Positions 17,757 through 26,206 of a stretch of 64,000 bases of DNA are shown here, piece after piece (position 1 is the stretch's first letter; every line of letters begins with the position of its first letter). The notes beneath the pieces were generated by a model. It had not been told where the DNA came from. It worked only from the letters and a program-made list of their open reading frames with translations, and did no database searches. Source of the DNA: Brumimicrobium sp. (GTDB taxonomy: Bacteria > Bacteroidota > Bacteroidia > Flavobacteriales_D > Crocinitomicaceae); the NCBI GenBank assembly GCA_023957385.1, contig JAMLGZ010000001.1, positions 1,846,923-1,910,922 on the forward strand, read 5' to 3'. The translations under genes were made by a program, and so were the position numbers.

Positions 17757-20729
17757 ATGAAACTAAAACAGAACTATTTACTTAGTATAGCGCTAGGTTT
17801 ATTGATGTTAACTGCAACATCTATTAGCTTTTCACAACAAGCAATTTCTTCTCAAAGACAGCAAGTAAAAGTGAATCAATCTGTCCAGTCGCTTCAGACG
17901 AAACAGTATAGCGATCCCAACACTCACATACATCATGATGGCACCCCATGTGCTACAGATGGAATTATGGATAAATACTTAACTGCTAATGGACTCAAGG
18001 AGCAATTCCAAGCTGCTTATCAACAAGGAGTTCAAGAAGCTATGGCAAATCAGGGAGTAGAAGATAAGGTACAATATACGATACCAGTGATTTTTCATGT
18101 GGTTTATAAAACAGCAGCACAAAATGTAACTAATGCACAAATCATGGCTGTATTTAATAAACTAAATCAAGATTATCAATTACAAAATGCAGATGCATCT
18201 AATGCTCGTGGTAGCTATGGATTTGTGCCGGCTAATGTTGATGTTAATTTTTGTTTAGCACAACGCGATCCATTGGGTAATCCATTATCAGAACCTGGAG
18301 TTCATAGAGTTTCAACGACTGTAAATTATTTCAACCCGAACACGAATGAAAATGACATGAAATATACAGCTACTGGTGGTACTCCTTCTTGGGATAGAAC
18401 AAAATATTTGAACGTCTGGATTGCTAATATTTCTAATGGAGCAGGATATGGAATCGCAGGTTATGCCTATTTAGCTACTACAAGTTCCTTACCACCAGCT
18501 GCTATTGATGGAATTGTGATAGATTATGATATGGGGATGTATGTTCCCGGTCGTGTATTAACCCATGAGGTTGGTCACTATTTAGGGCTACCTCACACAT
18601 GGGGAAATTATGATGGGCAAGGTTGTAGTAATGGTAATGATGGATTAGCCGATACACCAAAAACAGCTGGACCATCTTTCAATTACTCCGGTTCATGCTC
18701 AGGAAATCAACAAACTTGTTCAGGAACACAAACTCAATATGAAAACTTCATGGATTATAGCAACTGTACAGTTATGTTTACAGCAAATCAAGCTACCTTG
18801 ATGAGAAGTGTTCTAGCTAGTTCAAGATTATCTTTAGCAAGTAGTAATGCATGTACTCCAGTGAATCCAGTGCCACCAGTGGCAGATTTTACTGCAAATA
18901 TAACAACAGTAGTAAGTGGAGGTACTGTTAATTTCACTGATTTAAGTACAAACTATCCTACATCATGGTCATGGAGTATTTCACCTGCTACAGGATGGAG
19001 TTATACGGGTGGTACATCATCAACATCTCAAAACCCTAAAGTACAGTTTAATAATGTTGGACAATACACAATTGCATTAACCGCTACTAACGGTTCAGGA
19101 AATAACACAAAGACAAAAAACAATTATATTAATGTTATTGCTTCAGGAGGTGGTTCTACTGCTTGTGACACTTTGAGAAATTATACGGCAGCTGAATTTA
19201 ATAATTCTTCTTATTACAGCATAACTAATGAGATTGGCTATTATCCTGGTAATGCAACTTTAAATAATGGTGCTATTAAAATTTCAAGAGTTGCTGAAAA
19301 GTATACAGCTACCACATCTTCTCAATTAAGGGCGGTAAGATTGGCTGTAATGAAAGCAGCTGATATGGGTGCAGCTAATGATATTTCATTTAAAGTGTAT
19401 CAAGATAATGCTGGATATCCAGGTACCGCAATAGCTACTGTAACTAAGCCAATTTCTTCTCTGGATCCTCTATATTGGAATATCATTGAATTTCCAACTA
19501 CACCTACAGTAAGTGGAGATTTCTGGATTGGCATGGAGTGGAGTACAGCAGCTCCTTTTGACACATTAGCATTCTTAACAACTGATTTTAGTGCAAGACC
19601 TTCAGGGAATGCTACTACAGCATGTTATTTAGGCTCTTCTTATGGGTGGAAAAGAACAGATGAAATTTTCAATGGTGGTTCCAATGTTTCTATGATCATG
19701 GATGCTTTACTATCAAACGGGCCAGCACCAGTGGCTAGTATGACTATCACGCCGACACAAACTTGTCTGAATACTCTAGTAAATGCAAATGGTTTCGCCT
19801 CAACTAATACAACAGATTATGAGTGGCGTTTTATTTCAGGAAGTAATACTTATTATGGGGATGGAGGAGATTTGTATTTTGATAATTTACCTGTAGGAAC
19901 ATGGACTGTAGAGTTACACGCTCATGGTTCTTGTTTGGAAGATGTTAAAACTGGTACATTAATAATTAAACCTAAAATTACGCGTACAGTAAATAAAACG
20001 GATGCACATTGTGATCAAACTGATGGTTCTATAACAGTAACAAATATTGCTGGTAGTAATGGAGGTCCTTATAGTGTAAGTATTAATAATGGAGCTACTT
20101 TTGTTAATACAGCTCCTTATAACTTCACCAATTTATCAGCAGGAACCTATATTACTATTGTAAAGGATAATTATTGTGCTGATACTTCTAATGTGGTTAT
20201 TGCTAATTTAAATAGCTTTAATCCAACAGTTTCTCCTGGAACGGCTGTTACAATAACTTCTGGTGATAATGTAACCTTAACAGCAAATGGTGGTACAACT
20301 TGGGAATGGTATGAACAAGGACAAACAAACCCATTCTCTACAAGTTCATCTGTAAACGTTTCACCTACTGTGACAACTACCTATATTGTTTATATTGTGG
20401 ATGCAAATGGTTGCGAGAAAACTCTAACTATAGTAGTTACGGTTAACCCTACTTCAAGTATTGCTATAGAGAGTGATGGACAAAACATTACCATCTATCC
20501 AAATCCTTCAACAGGTATTTTTAAATTAAATGGTAAGTTTGCTAATGATCAAAATCTAACCGTTCAAGTTTATAACCTAATAGGAGAGATTATTATTTCT
20601 GAGAAGTATAATCAAACTAAGAAATTAGAAACACAACTAGATTTGTCAAGAAAAGATAGTGGAGCATATATAGTTCGCGTTTCAGGTGAGTTTGGAACAT
20701 ATACACAACGAATTGTAGTAGTGAAATAA
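17757..20729 (+). CDS. M43-family zinc metalloprotease with PKD domain and T9SS sorting domain
   Basis: The 990-residue secreted protease has a signal peptide (1 to about 26, cleaved near S-F-S-Q-Q). A pappalysin-type M43 catalytic domain carries zinc motif HEVGHYLGLPH at 270-280 and the Met-turn F-M-D-Y-S at 331-335. A PKD domain spans about 371-462, a beta-rich region follows, and a type A T9SS C-terminal domain covers the last 75 residues (I-Y-P-N-P-S-T-G then L-T-V-Q-V-Y-N-L-I-G). It should cross the outer membrane by the type IX system and act on extracellular proteins. All zinc ligands are present. It stands alone, with a strong terminator after it and an IS 79 bp upstream. Confidence 0.95.
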   Translation: MKLKQNYLLSIALGLLMLTATSISFSQQAISSQRQQVKVNQSVQSLQTKQYSDPNTHIHHDGTPCATDGIMDKYLTANGLKEQFQAAYQQGVQEAMANQGVEDKVQYTIPVIFHVVYKTAAQNVTNAQIMAVFNKLNQDYQLQNADASNARGSYGFVPANVDVNFCLAQRDPLGNPLSEPGVHRVSTTVNYFNPNTNENDMKYTATGGTPSWDRTKYLNVWIANISNGAGYGIAGYAYLATTSSLPPAAIDGIVIDYDMGMYVPGRVLTHEVGHYLGLPHTWGNYDGQGCSNGNDGLADTPKTAGPSFNYSGSCSGNQQTCSGTQTQYENFMDYSNCTVMFTANQATLMRSVLASSRLSLASSNACTPVNPVPPVADFTANITTVVSGGTVNFTDLSTNYPTSWSWSISPATGWSYTGGTSSTSQNPKVQFNNVGQYTIALTATNGSGNNTKTKNNYINVIASGGGSTACDTLRNYTAAEFNNSSYYSITNEIGYYPGNATLNNGAIKISRVAEKYTATTSSQLRAVRLAVMKAADMGAANDISFKVYQDNAGYPGTAIATVTKPISSLDPLYWNIIEFPTTPTVSGDFWIGMEWSTAAPFDTLAFLTTDFSARPSGNATTACYLGSSYGWKRTDEIFNGGSNVSMIMDALLSNGPAPVASMTITPTQTCLNTLVNANGFASTNTTDYEWRFISGSNTYYGDGGDLYFDNLPVGTWTVELHAHGSCLEDVKTGTLIIKPKITRTVNKTDAHCDQTDGSITVTNIAGSNGGPYSVSINNGATFVNTAPYNFTNLSAGTYITIVKDNYCADTSNVVIANLNSFNPTVSPGTAVTITSGDNVTLTANGGTTWEWYEQGQTNPFSTSSSVNVSPTVTTTYIVYIVDANGCEKTLTIVVTVNPTSSIAIESDGQNITIYPNPSTGIFKLNGKFANDQNLTVQVYNLIGEIIISEKYNQTKKLETQLDLSRKDSGAYIVRVSGEFGTYTQRIVVVK

Positions 20730-20747
20730 ATTTCTTGAATACACATT

Positions 20748-20776
20748 AAAGCCCTGTTTTTCAGGGCTTTTTTTTT
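20748..20776 (+). terminator. Rho-independent terminator after the M43 protease gene
   Basis: AAAGCCCTG (20748-20756), a TTTTT loop and CAGGGCTTT (20762-20770) form a 9-bp stem followed by a T-run. It also serves the convergent TIGR02757 gene. Confidence 0.9.
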
Positions 20777-20793
20777 GAATACTAATATTGATT

Positions 20794-21555
20794 CTATACT
20801 TCTTTATTTATACCTAAGCCAAATAAAGCAAAATCATATTTACTTGGATCTTTGGGATCTAATTTTTGTAGATGTGTCATGATTTCTTCTAAAGCTTTCC
20901 AATCATTTTGTTTACGATGGAGTAAGCCTAATTTACGAGCTGTATTTCCTGTATGTACATCTAATGGAATATAGAGTTCAGACATTTGTATAGAATCCCA
21001 TAATCCAAAGTCAACTCCATTAGTATCTTTTCTTACCATCCATCTAAGAAACATATTAATACGTTTTGCAGCAGAGCCTTTCTCGGGATTAGCTATATGT
21101 TTTTCGCTGCGAGAACTATGTTCTATAACTAAAAATTCATTTCTAAAATTAATGATTCTTTGTTTGATTCCCTTCTGATTCTTGGTGAGATAGAACCATG
21201 CTTCCAGACTATTATGTAAAGAATAACATCTCTGCAGAGAACGGCAGATAAAATCTAAATCATCACTATTTAGCGTTCTGTGCTTAAAGGCTTTAGTGCC
21301 TTTAAATTGCCCTTGGTAGTTTAATATAAAGTTATAGGGTTGATAATCCATTAATTGAATTAATTTTTCAGCATTAGAGATGATCATAGCTCTTTTCCCC
21401 CAAGCAATAATAGCAGTAATAAAACCTATAACCTCAATATCTTGTTGAATAGAGAATTGGTGCGGAATAGAAATAGGATCGTTTTGAATAAAATCAGGGG
21501 TATTATATTGCTTGAATTTTACTTCAAACAACTCTTCTAATTCTCTGTAAATCAT
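20794..21555 (-). CDS. TIGR02757 / DUF2400 family protein
   Basis: The 253-residue cytoplasmic protein is recognisable from the family blocks D-P-I-S-I-P-H-Q-F near residue 26, F-I-T-A-I-I-A-W-G-K-R near 45, R-I-N-M-F-L-R-W-M-V-R-K-D near 165, and L-Y-I-P-L-D-V-H-T-G-N-T-A-R near 193. The fold resembles helix-hairpin-helix DNA glycosylases in outline, but the function is unknown. It begins one base after the LolD-like ATPase gene ends and is surely co-transcribed with it. Confidence 0.88.
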   Translation of the reverse strand: MIYRELEELFEVKFKQYNTPDFIQNDPISIPHQFSIQQDIEVIGFITAIIAWGKRAMIISNAEKLIQLMDYQPYNFILNYQGQFKGTKAFKHRTLNSDDLDFICRSLQRCYSLHNSLEAWFYLTKNQKGIKQRIINFRNEFLVIEHSSRSEKHIANPEKGSAAKRINMFLRWMVRKDTNGVDFGLWDSIQMSELYIPLDVHTGNTARKLGLLHRKQNDWKALEEIMTHLQKLDPKDPSKYDFALFGLGINKEV

Positions 21556-22206
21556 TTATATAAATTTACCATCAGCCATTTCGAGTTTTCTATCTGAAAT
21601 ATCAGCTAAATGAGAGTTGTGGGTTACTATAATAAAAGTTTGACCAAAAGATTCACGTAATTTAAAGAATAGTTGATGCAATTCTTCTGCATTTTTTGTA
21701 TCTAAATTTCCAGATGGTTCATCTGCTAAAATAATTTTAGGATTATTGATAAGCGCTCTTGCTACCGCCACACGTTGTTGTTCACCACCCGATAGGGCAG
21801 AAGGCTTATGTTCATCGCGATTAGACAGATTGAGGAAGCTAAATAACTCCTTAGCTTTTATTTCTGCTTTCGCTTTATCTTCACCTTTTATTAGGGCAGG
21901 TAATATTGCATTTTCGAGTGCAGTAAATTCTGGAAGTAACTGATGGAATTGAAACACAAACCCAATAGATTCGTTTCTAAATTTAGCAAGTTGTTTTTGA
22001 CTTAATAAGAAAGGATTTACACCATCAATTAAATACTCACCTGAATCTGGCTTGTCAAGAGTACCCAGAATATGAAGAAGAGTTGATTTTCCAGCACCGG
22101 AAGCTCCTACAATAGAAATTAATTCACTTTTTTTAACATTCAAATCAATTCCCTGTAAAACCTTAACCTTTTCATAAGTTTTAACAATATTTTTGACCTC
22201 AATCAT
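21556..22206 (-). CDS. LolD-like ABC transporter ATP-binding protein
   Basis: The 216-residue ATPase of the MacB/LolD type has Walker A GASGAGKST at 34-42, a Q-loop at F-Q-F-H-Q-L, signature LSGGEQQ at 138-144 and Walker B IILADE at 158-163, with an H-loop histidine in V-T-H-N-S-H. LolD works with LolC/E permeases to release lipoproteins from the inner membrane. The permease is not encoded here, which is common in Bacteroidota, so the lolD assignment is probable rather than proven. It is the first gene of a two-gene operon with the TIGR02757 protein. Confidence 0.88.
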   Translation of the reverse strand: MIEVKNIVKTYEKVKVLQGIDLNVKKSELISIVGASGAGKSTLLHILGTLDKPDSGEYLIDGVNPFLLSQKQLAKFRNESIGFVFQFHQLLPEFTALENAILPALIKGEDKAKAEIKAKELFSFLNLSNRDEHKPSALSGGEQQRVAVARALINNPKIILADEPSGNLDTKNAEELHQLFFKLRESFGQTFIIVTHNSHLADISDRKLEMADGKFI

Positions 22207-22228
22207 ATCAAGCGAAATTAATATATAA

Positions 22229-22260
22229 TTTGGGTTTATTATCTCTTTGTTGTAAATTTG
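22229..22260 (+). promoter_or_regulatory. complete Bacteroidota promoter of the M50 protease operon
   Basis: TTTG (22229-22232), a 20-base spacer and TAAATTTG (22253-22260). The ATG at 22265 follows after only 4 bases, so the transcript should start at or within one base of the start codon. Confidence 0.65.
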
Positions 22261-22264
22261 TTTT

Positions 22265-23221
22265 ATGAATATAGAAAATATAGATTCCCATTATCCAAGG
22301 AAGCCAATTTTAATTCGAAAAAAGAATACGGGACACATTGCAGTCACTATATTTTCTATTGTACTATTTGCTCTCACATTTTCTTTTATTTTAAACGATT
22401 ATTATCTCATCTCGCTTTTACTTGGTGTATTAATTTTTCATGAAGGAGGACATTATATTATGATGAAAATCTTTAAATATGAGGAACTTAATATGCTTTT
22501 TATACCGTTCATGGGAGCTATGGTTTCAGGAAAGAAAAAAATATATTCACAAGTCCAAAGCTCTATTATGGTTTTGGCAGGACCTATTCCAGGTATTTTA
22601 GTAGGTGTTTTTTTATTAATAAATCCGTGGTTTGAATTGCATCCAATCACCATTCAACTGGGGGTAATACTCATTTTGCTTAATGTCTTAAATTTAGTAC
22701 CCATAGAACCTTTAGATGGTGGACAGTTAATGCGTAATCTCTTTTTTAGTAATTACGAGTTTTCTCAACTCATATTTTCAATACTATCCTCTCTGTCTTT
22801 TATGGTTATTGGGTTATTGCTCAACTCTTGGGTAGTTACTGTTTTTGGAGTATTGCTAGGATTAAGGATTAAAAGTCAACATAAACTATATTTAATCCGA
22901 AAGAGTTTACGCGAAGAAGAAGTTGATTATGAATCAAATTATGAAGATTTACCTGATTCCACATACTCTAAAATGAAAGCTATCATTAAAGAATATAATC
23001 CTGTTTTGACTCAGATTGAAGAATATGACGATGGAGAAGAATACGACCAACTTGTAGCAAAACAGGTTGACAGTGTTTTATTTCCTCCAATGAAGCGTGA
23101 TGCTTCAATGTTATTTAAATCCTTTGTGGTTTTTTTATGGTTAGGTAGTATTCTTGCATCTTTCTACGCTATTTATTCTATTGATTTTAATACAATCATT
23201 CATGCGTTTCAGCATAGGTGA
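22265..23221 (+). CDS. M50-family membrane metalloprotease (site-2-protease-like)
   Basis: The 318-residue integral membrane protein has the zinc motif H-E-G-G-H at 59-63 at the end of a transmembrane helix, and the second metal ligand motif L-N-L-V-P-I-E-P-L-D-G-G-Q at 142-154. These are the hallmarks of intramembrane M50 peptidases. Further hydrophobic segments lie at about 26-58, 104-120, 128-146 and 165-200, with a last helix near 285-305. The substrate is unknown. The start is fixed by the promoter 4 bases upstream. The gene overlaps the next one by 20 bases, so they are translationally linked. Confidence 0.87.
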   Translation: MNIENIDSHYPRKPILIRKKNTGHIAVTIFSIVLFALTFSFILNDYYLISLLLGVLIFHEGGHYIMMKIFKYEELNMLFIPFMGAMVSGKKKIYSQVQSSIMVLAGPIPGILVGVFLLINPWFELHPITIQLGVILILLNVLNLVPIEPLDGGQLMRNLFFSNYEFSQLIFSILSSLSFMVIGLLLNSWVVTVFGVLLGLRIKSQHKLYLIRKSLREEEVDYESNYEDLPDSTYSKMKAIIKEYNPVLTQIEEYDDGEEYDQLVAKQVDSVLFPPMKRDASMLFKSFVVFLWLGSILASFYAIYSIDFNTIIHAFQHR

Positions 23222-23741
23222 AAAAGTCTCTTATTTGCATGATAGTGGCTATGGGATAGTGAAATCCTGTAGAGGTAATTTTGTAATGGTAGAAGATATT
23301 TCTTCTAAATTTGTTATGGAATATGCAGAAAATGAGTTGGTTAAAATTCAAGGAGATATGAAATCTATATCCCAATTTAGCGCTATAGATGCATATAATA
23401 TTACAAAAGAGACTACGTTTCAAACAAATGAGAATCATATTCGAAAAGGGAAGGAGTATTGGGAAATAGATTTACACACACATTCTTTTATGGAATCAGA
23501 AAGGGGAATGGATAGTGGTGAATTACTTCAAAGGCAATTAATCGAATTTAAAACCTTCTTTCAAGCGGCTCGTCAAAAACTAATTCGTAAGTTGATTGTT
23601 ATTCATGGAGTAGGGAAGGGGACACTTAAAAATGAAATCAGAGAATTCCTAAAGGGTCAAGAGAATTTGGAATTTTATGATGCTGATTTTAGAGAATATG
23701 GGAAAGGAGCAACGGAAATTAGAATGTATTATAAAATATAA
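23202..23741 (+). CDS. Smr-domain protein
   Basis: The true start is most likely the ATG at 23202 (M-R-F-S-I-G-E-K-V-S), giving 179 residues; an upstream in-frame ATG at 23154 would only add sequence from the M50 gene. Residues 1-50 form a small beta-barrel-like segment of the DUF2027/Tudor-like type. Residues 85-179 form an Smr domain with D-L-H-T-H at 90-94 and H-G-V-G-K-G-T-L-K at 135-143. Smr domains are nucleic-acid-binding or nicking endonuclease modules related to MutS2 C-termini. This stand-alone form is common in Bacteroidota and unassigned. Confidence 0.82.
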   Translation: MRFSIGEKVSYLHDSGYGIVKSCRGNFVMVEDISSKFVMEYAENELVKIQGDMKSISQFSAIDAYNITKETTFQTNENHIRKGKEYWEIDLHTHSFMESERGMDSGELLQRQLIEFKTFFQAARQKLIRKLIVIHGVGKGTLKNEIREFLKGQENLEFYDADFREYGKGATEIRMYYKI

Positions 23742-23745
23742 AACA

Positions 23746-24282
23746 ATGAAGCAAGCACTTTTTTTAATGGTATTTATCTTAACTAATTTGGTTATGGCAC
23801 AGGAAAAAACAATTTATGATTTTACGGTAGAAACAATAGACGGTCAAAAGATAAGTCTTTCAGAGTTTAAAGGAAAAAAAATAATGATTGTAAACACGGC
23901 ATCTAAATGTGGATTTACGCCTCAGTTCGAACAATTAGAGGCTATTTATCAGCAATATAAAGATAAAAATTTCATTATTTTAGGGTTTCCGACTAATGAT
24001 TTTTTGAGTCAAGATCCAGGATCTAATGAAGAGATTTATGCTTTTTGTACAAAAAATTATGGAGTGAGTTTCCCTATGATGGCAAAGATTACAGTTAAAG
24101 GTAAAGGCATGGAACCTCTGTACAAATATTTAACTACTGGAGCGCTTAATGGGTATAAGGATAGTAAAGTATCTTGGAATTTCCAAAAATTTTTAATTGG
24201 AACAACTGGAAAACTAGAACGTATCTATGAACCAAAGGTGGTTCCAAATGATCCTCAAATCATTGAGTGGATAGAGAATTAA
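23746..24282 (+). CDS. glutathione-peroxidase-family thiol peroxidase
   Basis: From ATG 23746 the product is 178 residues with a signal peptide cleaved near V-M-A-Q, so it is periplasmic. It has a thioredoxin-like fold with peroxidatic Cys55 in N-T-A-S-K-C-G-F-T and Trp144-Asn145 in V-S-W-N-F-Q-K-F. The catalytic glutamine position (normally N-Q-F) reads N-D-F at 84-86. Members of this type usually use thioredoxin-like reductants rather than glutathione. It starts 4 bases after the Smr gene and belongs to the same operon. An earlier in-frame ATG at 23677 lies inside the Smr gene and would destroy the signal peptide. Confidence 0.9.
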   Translation: MKQALFLMVFILTNLVMAQEKTIYDFTVETIDGQKISLSEFKGKKIMIVNTASKCGFTPQFEQLEAIYQQYKDKNFIILGFPTNDFLSQDPGSNEEIYAFCTKNYGVSFPMMAKITVKGKGMEPLYKYLTTGALNGYKDSKVSWNFQKFLIGTTGKLERIYEPKVVPNDPQIIEWIEN

Positions 24283-24289
24283 AAATCAA

Positions 24290-24781
24290 ATGACTATTTT
24301 CATATTAATTACCTTAGGTTTTGTACTTTGTATTATTGGAATTCTAGGTAGTATTATTCCGGTTTTACCAGGTTTACCAGCAAGTTGGTTGGGTTTATTA
24401 TTACTTTATTTAATACCTGGAGTTCCTTTTGATTATCTATTTCTAGGAATAACGTTTGTCATCACATTAATAATGTTTGTGCTTAGTTTCACCATTCCAG
24501 CTAAAGGAGCAAAGAAATATGGAGGTAGTAAATATGGAGCTTATGGATCAACTATTGGGGTGGTTTTTGGGATTTTCTTTTCACCCATAGGAATTTTTAT
24601 AGGACCATTTATAGGAGCATTCCTTGGTGAATATATTTTTAATGGCTCAACAACACGACATTCTTTACGTGCTGCATTTGGTTCTTTCTTAGGTTTTCTG
24701 AAAAGTACTTTTATGAATATTCTTATAAGCCTTGTTTTCTTTGGTATATTTATCTATAAAGCAATAGTAATTTTATATTAA
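24290..24781 (+). CDS. DUF456 family membrane protein
   Basis: The 163-residue, very hydrophobic protein has about five transmembrane segments and repeated glycine-rich stretches (G-S-I-I-P-V-L-P-G-L-P near residue 20, G-P-F-I-G-A-F-L-G-E near 105). This matches DUF456, a family of unknown function. It lies 7 bases after the peroxidase gene as the last member of the M50-Smr-GPx-DUF456 operon. Confidence 0.85.
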   Translation: MTIFILITLGFVLCIIGILGSIIPVLPGLPASWLGLLLLYLIPGVPFDYLFLGITFVITLIMFVLSFTIPAKGAKKYGGSKYGAYGSTIGVVFGIFFSPIGIFIGPFIGAFLGEYIFNGSTTRHSLRAAFGSFLGFLKSTFMNILISLVFFGIFIYKAIVILY

Positions 24782-24798
24782 AGCTATAACAATTGTAA

Positions 24799-25524
24799 TT
24801 ATTTTGCTTTCAATTCTTCTTTGATTTTTTGTTTTGTTTCTGTATCTGTCAATGACCATATAGCTGCATTATGATTATTGACGTAGATCAAAACAACTGA
24901 TTTGTTTACAGATGATATTCTTTTCTGCACGATTTTGATTAAATTCTTTGAATATTTGTGATATACATCATTCCATATAATAACACCATAATAATCTGCT
25001 GAAGGGAGCATTTCTCTAGTTAGAGGTTTTGAATCATTCAATGGGTTTGTACATGCTAAAAGAAATTCAAGATTATAATTATGAATATTCAAATTCGGTT
25101 CATTGATATAAGGAGGAAAGCTATCAAAGCAACCGTTAACATTCCAATCCGCTGTAATTGGTTTATCTACATAGCAATTAACTATTTTAAAGACCTCATT
25201 TCCTTTAGTATCAAAGAGTCGAAATTGTACTGGTTGAGAGTCATCTTTAAAAATACCTTTTTGTTTTTTGTATTCGGAAGAATCTACATTTGAATTTCGT
25301 AGTTGCTGAAAAATCTCTGCGTAAAGTTCACGTAATTTTGCTTTATATCGAATAGTATCTAATGTAACACTGTATTCTGATTGAATTTGATGTTTCTTAG
25401 ATTGTTCAATTATTTGATTATCCGAATACCATTTAGGTTTTTTGTCAACACCTAAGAGAATTGAGCAACTTTGTAAAGAAAGGATTACAGTAAGCAACAT
25501 TGCTCCAATAAAAGATCGTTTCAT
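24799..25524 (-). CDS. hypothetical lipoprotein
   Basis: The 241-residue protein carries a lipoprotein signal peptide with lipobox L-Q-S-C (Cys20). I do not recognise the mature part. It is alpha/beta, with an N-terminal helical segment rich in charged residues (about 35-85) and a C-terminal V-V-L-I-Y-V-N-N-H-N-A-A-I-W-S-L motif. A TACATTTG box lies 13 bases upstream of the ATG (25538-25545). It converges with the DUF456 gene; no terminator is visible between them. Confidence 0.65.
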   Translation of the reverse strand: MKRSFIGAMLLTVILSLQSCSILLGVDKKPKWYSDNQIIEQSKKHQIQSEYSVTLDTIRYKAKLRELYAEIFQQLRNSNVDSSEYKKQKGIFKDDSQPVQFRLFDTKGNEVFKIVNCYVDKPITADWNVNGCFDSFPPYINEPNLNIHNYNLEFLLACTNPLNDSKPLTREMLPSADYYGVIIWNDVYHKYSKNLIKIVQKRISSVNKSVVLIYVNNHNAAIWSLTDTETKQKIKEELKAK

Positions 25525-25788
25525 TTAATTTATTACTCAAATGTAAGTTTTTAACTTATAATATACTAATAAGGTATTCTGCTAGGGTTTATTATTTTGT
25601 CTTATAATTAATATTATGTTAAATAGAAGTTATTAAGTAAAAGAAGGAAAAACAATATGAATCCAGCAAACTAAATTAGAGAAAGCATACTAAGGATTAC
25701 CTTCCTTTTATTTGAACGGCTAACTATTAATTATAAAAGGTATTTTATATAGTTAATTGGAAACTAAGAAATAATGAAAAGTATTCTC
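25525..25788. other. intergenic region without recognisable genes
   Basis: This AT-rich stretch holds the lipoprotein promoter box at 25538-25545 and otherwise nothing I can assign. Confidence 0.5.
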
Positions 25789-26190
25789 TTATTTTTTATT
25801 CTCAAAAACTCTATCTTCAGCGTTAAATTTAGGTGTTTGAATAGAAATAACTTTAATAGGATCAGAAGAAGTGACTTTCAAAGAATGGAATGTATTTTTA
25901 GGTATAACAAAAAAATCTCCTTTTTGAATATGGAAATTTTTTCCATCAATAGTCATCACTCCTTCCCCGTCAATAACAGAAATACTTTCAGTATGATTCA
26001 CATGTTTATGGGAAGCTACAGATTGTTTAATCCAGATATAATAGTATGAAGCATATTCATTCTCAAAGAGAGTTTGAGAGTGTATATTCTCATATTCTAT
26101 ATCTTGACCAATAGTATTTAGGCTAATTTTATCCTGAGAGAATGCTACAGTTGAAACGATTAAAAACAGATAAAAAGAAAAGGTTTTCAT
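25789..26190 (-). CDS. exported cupin-domain protein
   Basis: The 133-residue protein has a signal peptide ending near V-A-F-S-Q-D, followed by a single cupin_2 beta-barrel. Motif 1 includes H-K-H-V-N-H-T-E and G-E-G, and motif 2 includes I-P-K-N-T-F-H-S-L. The histidines could bind a metal. Such small periplasmic cupins have no fixed function. It lies 16 bases after parC and may be transcribed with parE-parC. Confidence 0.8.
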   Translation of the reverse strand: MKTFSFYLFLIVSTVAFSQDKISLNTIGQDIEYENIHSQTLFENEYASYYYIWIKQSVASHKHVNHTESISVIDGEGVMTIDGKNFHIQKGDFFVIPKNTFHSLKVTSSDPIKVISIQTPKFNAEDRVFENKK

Positions 26191-26206
26191 AACTTATTTA
26201 ATCAAA

